A DNA stretch of 15,800 nt, taken from an uncultured bacterium. Lineage in GTDB: Bacteria; Verrucomicrobiota; Lentisphaeria; Victivallales; Victivallaceae. A model generated the notes under the pieces. That model ran no database searches. It was not told where the DNA came from and saw only the letters and a program-made list of their open reading frames with translations. Below, piece after piece: positions 6,323-13,638 of this stretch. The stretch spans positions 1 to 15,800 of the forward strand of contig CASECL010000274.1 in the NCBI GenBank assembly GCA_949286445.1, in the 5' to 3' direction. How positions within the stretch are numbered: the stretch's first letter is position 1; every line of letters starts with the position of its first letter. A program made the translations under genes and the position numbers.

Positions 6323-7204
6323 TGAAGCGAGCTCTTTTTCTTTTTGCTTGAGCCGATAGAGAAATTCTTTGCCGTAATCACCGGTGAGGGCAAAAAACAC
6401 CCCGTTTACCCCAGCCGGCGGGTCATCGCTCCAGGTAAATGAGCCGTTTACCAATTCCAGGTGACGGCCGTTGACCACGCCTTTTCCGCGCAGCAGGCGG
6501 CCTCGGTATTCCGTCATAAGCTGATTTAAAACTTCTTCCGGCAGTGAACCATCCCAGTTTATGGTGGAAAATCCCGGAGTTGAGGTGGAGCAAAGCCGGA
6601 GAGATGCGGATTGACTGCAGTCGGAAAAATGGTCGAATTTAATATTGCCATGCAGTTTTTCCCGGTCGGAAAGTATAATTCCGGCATCAGGATTGACCTG
6701 TTTTAAGTTTTCAGAAATTTCTCCGGAGGCAAGATCACACTTGCTTATTACAATAATATCAGCAATGGCAATTTGTTTATTGATTACCGGAAGCACTTTG
6801 GATAATTTGGGATAATTAAGCGCATCAACCACAGTTACCACCCGGGGAAGCAGAAACGAATCACGGAGAAAAGAGTTCTGCAGCAGAGCTGCAGTATCGG
6901 TTGGTTCTGCCAGTCCGGAAGCTTCAATTACCAGCAAATCCGGATGCAGATTTTCTGCTATTGTGGTAAGTTGATTGATTAAATTAGCCTGTTTGCAAAT
7001 GCAGAAAATACTTCCGCCGGCAATTTCCAGTGTCGGTATGCCGTAAGTCTTTAGCAACGCTCCGTCAAGTGAATATTTGCCGAAATCATTGACCAGCAAC
7101 GCCACCTTGTTCCCCGCTGCCAACTCCGGGAGCATCCGTCCGATTACCGTGGTTTTTCCGGAGCCGAGAAAACCGGCGAACATAATTACCGGGATTTTTT
7201 TCAT
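6308..7204 (-). CDS. CobW/G3E-family GTPase (COG0523-like), CxC variant
   Basis: A 298-residue P-loop GTPase of the G3E family, whose members deliver metals or service metallo- and corrinoid enzymes. I choose the ATG at 7204, whose ATGA overlaps the stop of the radical SAM gene; an in-frame TTG at 7210 is less likely. Walker A is GFLGSGKTT (11-19), the switch/Walker B region is EASGLAEP (94-101), and SKCD (154-157) stands in for the NKxD base-specificity motif. Where canonical members carry a CxCC metal motif, this one has Cys68-Ile-Cys70 followed by Lys, so one thiol is missing. The C-terminal domain is short (about 215-285) and has no His-rich metal tail. It is the last gene of the UROD / radical SAM / GTPase operon, and its substrate is inferred from that context only. 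Confidence 0.9.
   Translation of the reverse strand: MKKIPVIMFAGFLGSGKTTVIGRMLPELAAGNKVALLVNDFGKYSLDGALLKTYGIPTLEIAGGSIFCICKQANLINQLTTIAENLHPDLLVIEASGLAEPTDTAALLQNSFLRDSFLLPRVVTVVDALNYPKLSKVLPVINKQIAIADIIVISKCDLASGEISENLKQVNPDAGIILSDREKLHGNIKFDHFSDCSQSASLRLCSTSTPGFSTINWDGSLPEEVLNQLMTEYRGRLLRGKGVVNGRHLELVNGSFTWSDDPPAGVNGVFFALTGDYGKEFLYRLKQKEKELASSAPA
6315..6345 (+). terminator. terminator-like hairpin at the end of leuA-dacA
   Basis: GAGCT (6316-6320) pairs with AGCTC (6330-6334) around a nine-base loop, followed by TTTTTCTTTTT (6335-6345). The dacA stop codon begins at the last base of the left arm. The element lies inside the 3' coding end of the opposite-strand gene, so it is also constrained by protein sequence there. 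The stem is short, giving moderate strength. Confidence 0.6.
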
Positions 7205-8121
7205 TTCCAACCTGTATTTTTAAACATTTCTTTTATCTGCGCTACATTTTTCCCCCGTCCGAATTCGGTATCTCCGGCGGTATCGCGTGGATTTGAGCCG
7301 GCTTCGGCATAAAGAGAATTAGCCCCGGACAGCAATCCCAGTTCATCCGGTTCATGTACCGCTATGCTCCCCAGCCGGGGATTGTCTGCCGAAGCAAGGG
7401 AAACCGCTGCAACGATTTGGGCAAGGCGCAGTTTGCTTATTTCTTCCGGTAGATCGGAACCGGGAAAGTTGACTCTGGCCATGGCGGCATGCTGAAAACA
7501 CTCAAATTCATTGCCGAACAGAATGGCATCAGCCAATTCTTCGTTGCTGTGTTCAGATCCGATCGGTTCACAGCAGTAATACCAGTCCAGTCCCGCCTCC
7601 CGGATGGCTTCAACGGTATAACGCCGCTGTTCCGGGGAAAGGGCAGTGTCAATACCTTCCCGGAGCCGGAGTACATGGTATGCTCCGGATACACCGGCCT
7701 GACGGCATTCTGCAAAAAAAGTTTTGTTTCCATCTCCGACATTAAGCACGATTTTCACATTTTCCGGGATGGCTTTGCGTATGCGGACGATTTTTTCCAG
7801 CAGCACATCAGGATTAAAGTCATGCATTGTCAGCAGGAAAAGCGCATCCAAACCTCCACCGGAAGTTGAAAACTCAACTGCTTCGGAAACAAGTTTTTCT
7901 ACCGGAATTTCAAAACTGCTTTCCCGGAAAAATTCCCCTGAAAAATTACAGAAACGGCATTTGCCCGGACAGGCGTGCCGTTCCACTCCAATCTGCCCCA
8001 GCGCGAGAGCGCGTCCATTGAAACGTTCCCGCGAGAGTGCGTCCCCGTCCCGGCGCAATGCCGCAGCATTGCCGGAATCGGGGGGGTATGAGAGCCATTC
8101 AAGCAGTTTTGAACGCTTCAT
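7201..8121 (-). CDS. radical SAM protein, biotin-synthase-like (BioB/HydE/PylB superfamily)
   Basis: A 306-residue radical SAM enzyme. The CxxxCxxC cluster motif is CPGKCRFC (Cys51, Cys55, Cys58), set after an N-terminal helical segment as in BioB-type proteins. Further signs are GGGLDALFLLTMHD near residue 88, VLNVGDG near 128, EPIGSEHS near 190 and a C-terminal GANSLYAEAG resembling the end of BioB (GANSIF type). No biotin genes are nearby, and it is divergent enough that biotin synthesis should not be assumed. More likely it modifies a cofactor or small molecule linked to the UROD-type protein encoded just upstream, whose stop lies 4 bp before this ATG. The next gene overlaps it by 4 bp. 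The ribosome site is weak (AAGGG about 13 bases before the start). Confidence 0.88.
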   Translation of the reverse strand: MKRSKLLEWLSYPPDSGNAAALRRDGDALSRERFNGRALALGQIGVERHACPGKCRFCNFSGEFFRESSFEIPVEKLVSEAVEFSTSGGGLDALFLLTMHDFNPDVLLEKIVRIRKAIPENVKIVLNVGDGNKTFFAECRQAGVSGAYHVLRLREGIDTALSPEQRRYTVEAIREAGLDWYYCCEPIGSEHSNEELADAILFGNEFECFQHAAMARVNFPGSDLPEEISKLRLAQIVAAVSLASADNPRLGSIAVHEPDELGLLSGANSLYAEAGSNPRDTAGDTEFGRGKNVAQIKEMFKNTGWK

Positions 8122-8125
8122 TTTT

Positions 8126-9502
8126 TCAGAGCAACCCTTTTTTCTTCAGCCGTGAAGAGATGGCTTCCGCCAGTGCCGCATTGTCCGGAATGGAGGAAAC
8201 AAAAACAATTTCCGTATCCATGCAGAGAGTCGGAATATTGCTGACGCCGAGCGTAGCCATCATTCTGACGCCTTCCGGAGTCTTGATCTTGTGTTCACGG
8301 ACGATAACTTTATCGCCGAACGGCTTGGCCGTCTGTTCCGCCGCCGCCACCATATATTGACACGGGGCACAACCGAGGCTGTCCAGAGTGATCAGGTCAA
8401 TCTGAAGCACATCCGGTTTGACGTAACCGGTCAGATCAAATTTTTCCACTTCGCTGGCCGGCGGATTGGCTGCCAGCTGGGCGGCAATTTTAAATTCTTC
8501 CGGATCCTGGGCGACTTTGCCAGCGGCGATAATGTTCCTGGGCGGGGTGGCATAGGGTATGTCACAGCCGGGAGCCAGGATGAACCCGCCGGCATTGCCG
8601 GCAATTTCCAGGCACTTGTAAGCATTGATTTTATTGGCGTTTTCATCTCCAAGCAGCATTACAACAGTCAGCTGCAGATTGCCGCCGAAGCTGACATTTT
8701 TCGCACGGCAGATATCCCGGACATAGTCGAGCGGAATGTTTTCATCAATGGAAATATTGTCGCAGTGAGTTTCGCACATAACTTCAATATTTTTCTGGGC
8801 ATGGCCGCAGACAAAGAGTGAACTTTTTCCGCCGGAAACGCGCACAAAATCAAAAATTTCCCGCAGCGGTGCGGTGCAGAACTCTTCAAACTGTTCCGGT
8901 CCGATCTGGCTGGTCATGGGATCAACCACTGCAATAACATCACAGCCGGCATCGAGGAAGAGTTTGCTCATGACCTTGCCGGTTTCCGCACAGAACTTGA
9001 GCAGTTTTTTCACGCCGTCAACATCATCGAACATCTGCATGAAAATTTCCGTTCCCAGAAGATGCAGTGCCAGGGTGAACGGTCCGGTAATCAGTCCGTA
9101 AAGTGCGATATCCGGATGAGCAGCACGGATTTCCCGGATGGTTTTGAGCACCAGAGGAAGTCTTCCGTCTTCAGCGGTCGGCAATTTAAGATCATCAAAG
9201 GTCAATTTGCCTTCTGCCATGGGATGGCTCATCACTGACGGGGGATTATCCTTATTCCAATGAAGTTCGCATCCGAAGATTTCCGCTTCGAGCTGGAGAT
9301 CGAAAATTACCGGAATGCCGGCCGGCCGGTAAAGTTCGATTGCTTTTTCCAGTCCGGCCGTCATAAGTTCCGAACTCTTGAAATACTCTTCCGCACTTTT
9401 GCCGATCAACGATGCACAGTGGCAGCCGCAGAAAGGCACCCAGGGTACGCGCGGCGTGGGTTTATTGTCTATTGCGGCTATAACCAGTTCTTTACCATTC
9501 AT
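8126..9502 (-). CDS. UROD-fold methyltransferase-like protein (MtaA/CmuA type) fused to a thioredoxin-like domain
   Basis: A 458-residue two-domain protein. Residues 1-345 are a uroporphyrinogen decarboxylase fold like the MtaA/MtbA/CmuA enzymes that move methyl groups between corrinoid proteins and thiols; it starts MNGKELVIAA and has LITGPFTLA near 137. The zinc His-x-Cys of MtaA/MtbA appears as Phe230-x-Cys232 followed by Gly-His234, and the later zinc-type cysteine is Cys313 (PGCDIP), so zinc binding is plausible with an altered ligand. Residues 365-450 form a thioredoxin-like domain with Cys378-Ala-Pro-Cys381 and a cis-proline motif NIPT (Pro424), similar in pattern to small redox proteins of the thioredoxin_3 type. 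A true heme-pathway HemE is unlikely because of the divergence and fusion. First gene of its operon. A possible AGGA sits 13 bases before the ATG, unusually far. Confidence 0.88.
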   Translation of the reverse strand: MNGKELVIAAIDNKPTPRVPWVPFCGCHCASLIGKSAEEYFKSSELMTAGLEKAIELYRPAGIPVIFDLQLEAEIFGCELHWNKDNPPSVMSHPMAEGKLTFDDLKLPTAEDGRLPLVLKTIREIRAAHPDIALYGLITGPFTLALHLLGTEIFMQMFDDVDGVKKLLKFCAETGKVMSKLFLDAGCDVIAVVDPMTSQIGPEQFEEFCTAPLREIFDFVRVSGGKSSLFVCGHAQKNIEVMCETHCDNISIDENIPLDYVRDICRAKNVSFGGNLQLTVVMLLGDENANKINAYKCLEIAGNAGGFILAPGCDIPYATPPRNIIAAGKVAQDPEEFKIAAQLAANPPASEVEKFDLTGYVKPDVLQIDLITLDSLGCAPCQYMVAAAEQTAKPFGDKVIVREHKIKTPEGVRMMATLGVSNIPTLCMDTEIVFVSSIPDNAALAEAISSRLKKKGLL

Positions 9503-9766
9503 TTGAGAATATTTTTCCTGTTTTTTATAGTTGATAATCTCGGGCTTTACAGTACTGAATATATTGCATGATTGATGAATTCTCTTCCTGAAAATTTCAA
9601 AATATTGCTCTATATTGTCATATCCGGTCTGTCCGTCAGGATAATTACGGCAAACATACTGCCGTGAAAAAAAGGTATGAACTGTAAAGACAGATTTGAA
9701 AAAGATACAGTCAAGTTATATATTATCGGGGCGAAAAAAAGAACTGATTTAACAGGAGTATAAAAA
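9503..9766. promoter_or_regulatory. divergent intergenic region between the UROD operon and the epimerase operon
   Basis: 264 bp with no gene. The rightward promoter lies at 9696-9724. I could not fix a good leftward promoter; CTGTAA-17-TATAAA just upstream of the UROD gene on the minus strand is weak. An inverted repeat ACGGCA/TGCCGT (9647-9652 and 9660-9665, 7-bp spacer) sits about 30 bp before the epimerase -35 box and could be an operator. Confidence 0.5.
9696..9724 (+). promoter_or_regulatory. promoter of the epimerase-wbuC-DUF4838 operon
   Basis: TTGAAA at 9696-9701, a 17-bp spacer and TATATT at 9719-9724. The start would be near 9731, leaving a leader of about 35 bases containing the AGGAG ribosome site (9754-9758) of the epimerase. 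Confidence 0.6.
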
Positions 9767-10738
9767 GTGAAAATACTGCTTACCGGCGGTTGCGGATTTA
9801 TCGGGTCAAATCTGGCAGGAGCTTTGCTTAAGCTCGGTCACCGGGTAACGGTGCTGGATGATCTGTCCACTGGAAGAGAGGAAAATATACGGGAATTTAA
9901 GGATCACCCCGGATTTGAATTTGTGCGCGGCGACATCAGGGACGATGAAGTTTTGAAAAAAGTCATGTCCGGAGCTGACGCAATTTCGCACCAGGCGGCA
10001 ATTGGTTCTGTCCCGCGCTCAATAGATGAAGTTACCGGCTCTCTTTCTGTAAACGTCTGCGGTTTTGCTTCGGTCCTTGACCGGGCGGTGAAGTGCGGTA
10101 TAAAGAGAATAATTTATGCTTCAAGTTCAGCCGTTTACGGCGATTGTGATGATGTGCGCAAAACGGAAGGACGCACCGGGAAACTGCTCTCTCCGTATGC
10201 AATAAGCAAACATACTGATGAATTACTGGCAGAAAACTGGGCCGATTTATTCGGAATCGAAGTTATCGGGCTGCGTTATTTCAATGTGTTCGGGCCGAAG
10301 CAGAGTCCGTATGGTGCTTATGCCGCGGTAATTCCGAAATTCTGCATGGATTTAATTAATCACCGCAATCCGGCAATCAATGGCGATGGTTCGATCATCC
10401 GGGATTTCACCTTTGTGGACAACGTTGTACAGGCCAATATCTCTGCACTCACTACGGAGAACGGGGATGCGTTCGGACGGGTTTACAATATTGCCGGCGG
10501 AGAACAGATGACGCTGAATAAACTATTTAAGGTAATTCATAGCGAACTTTCCCGGCTGGATAAAGCTATTTTACCTTTGCAGGCGGAACATGGCCCGGAA
10601 AGGAAAGGGGATATCAAACAATCACTGGCAGATATAAGTCTGGCAGAAAAGTATTTGAATTACCGGGTTGCAGTCCGGGCGGAAGAGGGGTTGCCGCTGG
10701 CGGCAGGGTGGTACTTTGAACACAGAAATGAGTTTTGA
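9767..10738 (+). CDS. NAD-dependent UDP-HexNAc 4-epimerase, WbpP/TviC-like (extended SDR)
   Basis: A 323-residue extended short-chain dehydrogenase that probably interconverts UDP-GlcNAc and UDP-GalNAc (or the uronic acids) for surface polysaccharide. The start is GTG with AGGAG eight bases upstream. The nucleotide-binding glycine motif is GGCGFIG (7-13), followed by DDLSTG (31-36) and GDIRD (55-59). The catalytic Ser region is SSSAVYG (119-125) and the dyad is Tyr144-x3-Lys148. GSVPRSID (80-87), LRYFNVFG (169-176), GAYAAVIP (183-190) and NGDG..RDF (205-214) are characteristic of WbpP/TviC-type enzymes rather than GalE. A WbuC cupin follows directly, which supports a polysaccharide role. The nucleotide-sugar substrate cannot be settled from sequence alone. 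Confidence 0.9.
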   Translation: MKILLTGGCGFIGSNLAGALLKLGHRVTVLDDLSTGREENIREFKDHPGFEFVRGDIRDDEVLKKVMSGADAISHQAAIGSVPRSIDEVTGSLSVNVCGFASVLDRAVKCGIKRIIYASSSAVYGDCDDVRKTEGRTGKLLSPYAISKHTDELLAENWADLFGIEVIGLRYFNVFGPKQSPYGAYAAVIPKFCMDLINHRNPAINGDGSIIRDFTFVDNVVQANISALTTENGDAFGRVYNIAGGEQMTLNKLFKVIHSELSRLDKAILPLQAEHGPERKGDIKQSLADISLAEKYLNYRVAVRAEEGLPLAAGWYFEHRNEF

Positions 10739-10740
10739 TA

Positions 10741-11148
10741 ATGAGCAAAGTTTTGAATGATGCTTTAATGGATGGATTGATGGAGCAGGCCCGTCAGTCA
10801 GAGCGCGGCAGAGCGCATTATAATATGCATGAATCTCTGGATGAAGATGTTCACCGGCTGATGATGGCCTTTCTGCCGGAGAGCCGTTTCGACATACAGC
10901 GTCATCCTGGAAAATGGGAGCTTCTGATTGCGCTGCGGGGAAAATTCGAACTTTTTATTTACACTGACTCGGGGGAGGTTTTGGAGAAACATCTGCTTTC
11001 TCCGGCAGAAGGGGAAAGTGCGGTGGAAATTCCCCCGGGGGCATTTCACCGGATTGCCGCATTGGAGCCGGCAGTGGTGCTTGAGGTAAAGAAGGGGCCG
11101 TATATTAAGCCCGGTGTTGATGACACGCTGGTTTTGGCCGGACAATAA
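10741..11148 (+). CDS. WbuC-family cupin-fold metalloprotein
   Basis: A 135-residue cupin of the WbuC family, which is found beside O-antigen and capsule genes and whose catalytic role is unresolved. I start at the ATG at 10741, two bases after the epimerase stop; a TTG at 10735 overlapping that stop is also in frame. Family features are a HxS segment (HES, 30-32), RHPGKWELLIALRG (54-67), VEIPPGAFHRIAALEP (95-110) and KKGPY (117-121). In many cupins the first metal motif is HxH with a later Glu. Here the first position is Gln53 (Q-R-H55, then Glu60), and His103 gives the second-motif ligand, so the metal site may differ. No ribosome site is visible, which suggests translational coupling. Confidence 0.85.
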   Translation: MSKVLNDALMDGLMEQARQSERGRAHYNMHESLDEDVHRLMMAFLPESRFDIQRHPGKWELLIALRGKFELFIYTDSGEVLEKHLLSPAEGESAVEIPPGAFHRIAALEPAVVLEVKKGPYIKPGVDDTLVLAGQ

Positions 11149-11176
11149 AAAAACAACTTATACCGTAATTGAGAAA

Positions 11177-13504
11177 ATGAAAAAGTTATTTTATTTTTTG
11201 TGTTTTGTGTTATCAGCTGTGTGTTTCCCGCTTTCCGGTGCGGATAAAGGTACTCAGCTTGCCGCTGATGGAAAAGGAATGGGCATATACATATTTTCTC
11301 CCACTGCAGTTGACCGTTACGCTGCCAGGGAATTAGCTCATTTTCTGAAAATGGCAACAGGCGTGGAGTTTAAGGTGCATGAAAATACGGTTCCGCCGGA
11401 ACGCCGTGCAATTCTGCTTGGGACTGGAATTATGGAAAAAACCGGCACGAAAATTCCGTCAAAACTGGGTGATGACGGCATTTACTACCGGATTGACGGG
11501 GATACAGAGAGAATTTTTATTACCGGCGGGATTGAGGCTAAACGCGGGACGTTGAATGCAGTTTACTCCTTTCTGGAAGATTGTCTGGATATTCGTTTTT
11601 TCACTCCTGAATTTACCGGAGTGGAGAAAAAAGCGGATCGGGTATTGCTGTCTGCCGAGAAAAGATTTGTACCGCCTTTCCGTCTGCAGCGGTGTCTGCT
11701 TTTCCAGGGAGTCGGTATTAATCCGGACTGGTGCGCCCGGGCAAGGGTGTTCGGCGCGTATATGAATTTGCGGGATGAACAGGGGGGGCAGCAGAAATAT
11801 GTTCCCGGATTTCATCATACTTTTGAAGTCATTGCGCCATCAGCAAAACATTTCAAGGAACATCCGGACTGGTATTCCATGGTAAACGGGAAACGGCTTG
11901 CTTCTCATAACCAGTGGTGTCTGACCAGCGAGGGGTTATTTCAGTTTGTACTCTCGCAGTGCAGGGAAATACTGCGCAAAGCCCCGCCGGATACGGTACT
12001 GTGTGTTTCCCAGAATGACTGGCGCAATAACTGTCAGTGTCCGGAATGCAGGAAAATAGATGACTATGAGGGCAGCCCCGCCGGTACACTGGTGCGTTTT
12101 CTCAACCGGCTGGCCAAGGAACTCCGCGGGGAGTTTCCCAATGTGAAAATAGAGACCTTGTCTTATTTGTACAGTACTCAGGCCCCGAAATTTACTTCAC
12201 CTGAACCGGAAGTGATTATACGCCTGGCATTGATCAACCGCAACTACTCCTATCCAATCGAAGATGAGGCAAATAAGCGTGCCAGTGATTCGGTACGAGG
12301 CTGGAGCCGGCTCACACCGAATTTGACCGTATGGGACTATGCGGTTAATTTCCGGCATTTACCGGCGGTATTTCCCAATCTGAGAAATATGTGCCGTGAT
12401 ATCAAGTTTTTTGCCGATAACGGTGTCCGCGGGCTTTTTGTGGAAGGCAATCACAAGGGAATAGGCGGTGATTTCAAAGAGTTGAAACTGTACGTCTTGT
12501 CGCGTCTCGCCTGGGATCCGTCCAGGGACATAGATAAGGAAATACGGGAATTCTGTGATGCGTATTACGGCGAAAAAGCCGCCATGTATCTGATGCGCTA
12601 CTTTGACGAATTGGATGCAAATACTGTTTCTGAAGCAGAAGAGGGACACGCTATTACCACTTGTGAAGGCAGTGACTTTTCTTTTCTTTCCAATAAATTT
12701 CTCCGCCAGGCGGAAAAACTTTTTGATCAGGCAATTGAGGCATCAGATAATGAGGAAGAACGTGAACGCATACGTTTTGCCAAACTTTCCATTCAATATG
12801 TGATTTTATTGCGCAGCCCGATGCTGCAAATGGAGCTGGCTGCGTTGAATCGTCCCTGGCCGTTTGCTCAGAGCAAGGACGAAATGCTGGAAGAATTTGT
12901 CCGACTGTACAAAAAGGGGGATTTGTCAATAGAGCGTGCCGGACAGCGTAAAAGAGAACTGGATAAATTTTATGCTATGGCGTCAGTCAATATGACTGAC
13001 CGCAAAGTTCCGTCGTTTTGTGATGGTCTTGCCGGCACAGACTGGATTGAGTCGCAGGATGGTCTTTTTGATGTCTGGAACCAGGGACGCTGGGCGACAT
13101 TTGCCAAAGATGAACTGGCATCAGACGGTTCAGCGGTGTGGATGCCGGGTACGCACCGCAACTGGGCAGTAAATCTTTCCTGTCCGGAGTGGGTGATAAA
13201 TCCGGAAAATAATGAGGGAGAATGGGATGTTTTCGTCGCCTTGCGGGCTGATTTGAAAAACGGTGCATCAGGGGCAGTTTTTTCAAGCGGCATACATGGA
13301 GAAAAAGGACGGCTTCGGGTTAATGCCAGGGATTTAAGCAAAGATGAATACCGCTTTTTCAAAGTCGGCACTGTCAAAAATCTTTCGGCAAAAAAGAGAA
13401 TTTGGGCGGCACCGGAAAATAATCCCGGTCTGGAAAAGATCTGGATTGACCGTTATATATTTGTCCGCAAAGCAGCGGTTGATCAGAAAAATGAAATGAA
13501 ATAA
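11177..13504 (+). CDS. secreted DUF4838-domain protein (glycoside-hydrolase-like)
   Basis: 775 residues from the ATG at 11177; in-frame codons further upstream run into the cupin gene and lack a signal sequence. Residues 1-21 are a Sec signal peptide (KK, hydrophobic core, LSG-A). Cys16 does not form a lipobox because Val precedes it. Residues 35-160 resemble the small alpha/beta domain that precedes catalytic barrels in GH20/GH67-like enzymes (AVDRYAARELAHFLKMATG; RGTLNAVYSFLED). The DUF4838 region (about 165-480) has FHHTFEVIAP, HPDWYSMVNGKR, VSQNDW and a CxCPxC element (Cys286, Cys288, Cys291). The last 170 residues look like a beta-sandwich, possibly carbohydrate-binding. DUF4838 proteins are common in polysaccharide-degrading gut and marine bacteria, and activity is largely uncharacterised. 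It is 28 bp from the cupin gene and in the same operon. Confidence 0.85.
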   Translation: MKKLFYFLCFVLSAVCFPLSGADKGTQLAADGKGMGIYIFSPTAVDRYAARELAHFLKMATGVEFKVHENTVPPERRAILLGTGIMEKTGTKIPSKLGDDGIYYRIDGDTERIFITGGIEAKRGTLNAVYSFLEDCLDIRFFTPEFTGVEKKADRVLLSAEKRFVPPFRLQRCLLFQGVGINPDWCARARVFGAYMNLRDEQGGQQKYVPGFHHTFEVIAPSAKHFKEHPDWYSMVNGKRLASHNQWCLTSEGLFQFVLSQCREILRKAPPDTVLCVSQNDWRNNCQCPECRKIDDYEGSPAGTLVRFLNRLAKELRGEFPNVKIETLSYLYSTQAPKFTSPEPEVIIRLALINRNYSYPIEDEANKRASDSVRGWSRLTPNLTVWDYAVNFRHLPAVFPNLRNMCRDIKFFADNGVRGLFVEGNHKGIGGDFKELKLYVLSRLAWDPSRDIDKEIREFCDAYYGEKAAMYLMRYFDELDANTVSEAEEGHAITTCEGSDFSFLSNKFLRQAEKLFDQAIEASDNEEERERIRFAKLSIQYVILLRSPMLQMELAALNRPWPFAQSKDEMLEEFVRLYKKGDLSIERAGQRKRELDKFYAMASVNMTDRKVPSFCDGLAGTDWIESQDGLFDVWNQGRWATFAKDELASDGSAVWMPGTHRNWAVNLSCPEWVINPENNEGEWDVFVALRADLKNGASGAVFSSGIHGEKGRLRVNARDLSKDEYRFFKVGTVKNLSAKKRIWAAPENNPGLEKIWIDRYIFVRKAAVDQKNEMK

Positions 13505-13579
13505 GATGAAATAACTGATGTTTTCTCTGGAGATGTTGAATATTCTCCATCAACCGGAAAAACGTTTGGAAAAAATATT

Positions 13580-13615
13580 AACGGCATAAGCCTGAATATC
13601 ATGGCTTATGCCGTT
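13580..13615. terminator. bidirectional intrinsic terminator
   Basis: Left arm 13580-13592 and right arm 13603-13615 form a perfect 13-bp stem around a ten-base loop. On the plus strand TTGTTCTGTTT follows. On the minus strand the stem is followed by AATATTTTTTCC. It sits between the convergent DUF4838 and Gfo/Idh genes and can end both transcripts. Confidence 0.85.
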
Positions 13616-13638
13616 TGTTCTGTTTCTGTAATGAGTTA

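Noticed and set aside
6319..6325. CTGATGA, the hammerhead ribozyme core motif
   Set aside because: The partner GAAA strand and three-stem geometry are absent; the bases form part of the stem and loop of the terminator hairpin after dacA.
7205..7210. TTG at 7210 as start of the CobW-like gene
   Set aside because: The ATG at 7204 gives the common ATGA stop/start overlap and begins directly at the family's N-terminus.
7724..8155. Long plus-strand open frame opposite the radical SAM gene (and similar ones opposite the UROD gene)
   Set aside because: The minus-strand frames have clear family motifs; these are antisense shadows without ribosome sites or homology.
11177..11240. Possible lipoprotein signal in the DUF4838 protein (Cys16)
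   Set aside because: Val at the -1 position breaks the lipobox; an ordinary signal peptide ending at LSG-A fits better.
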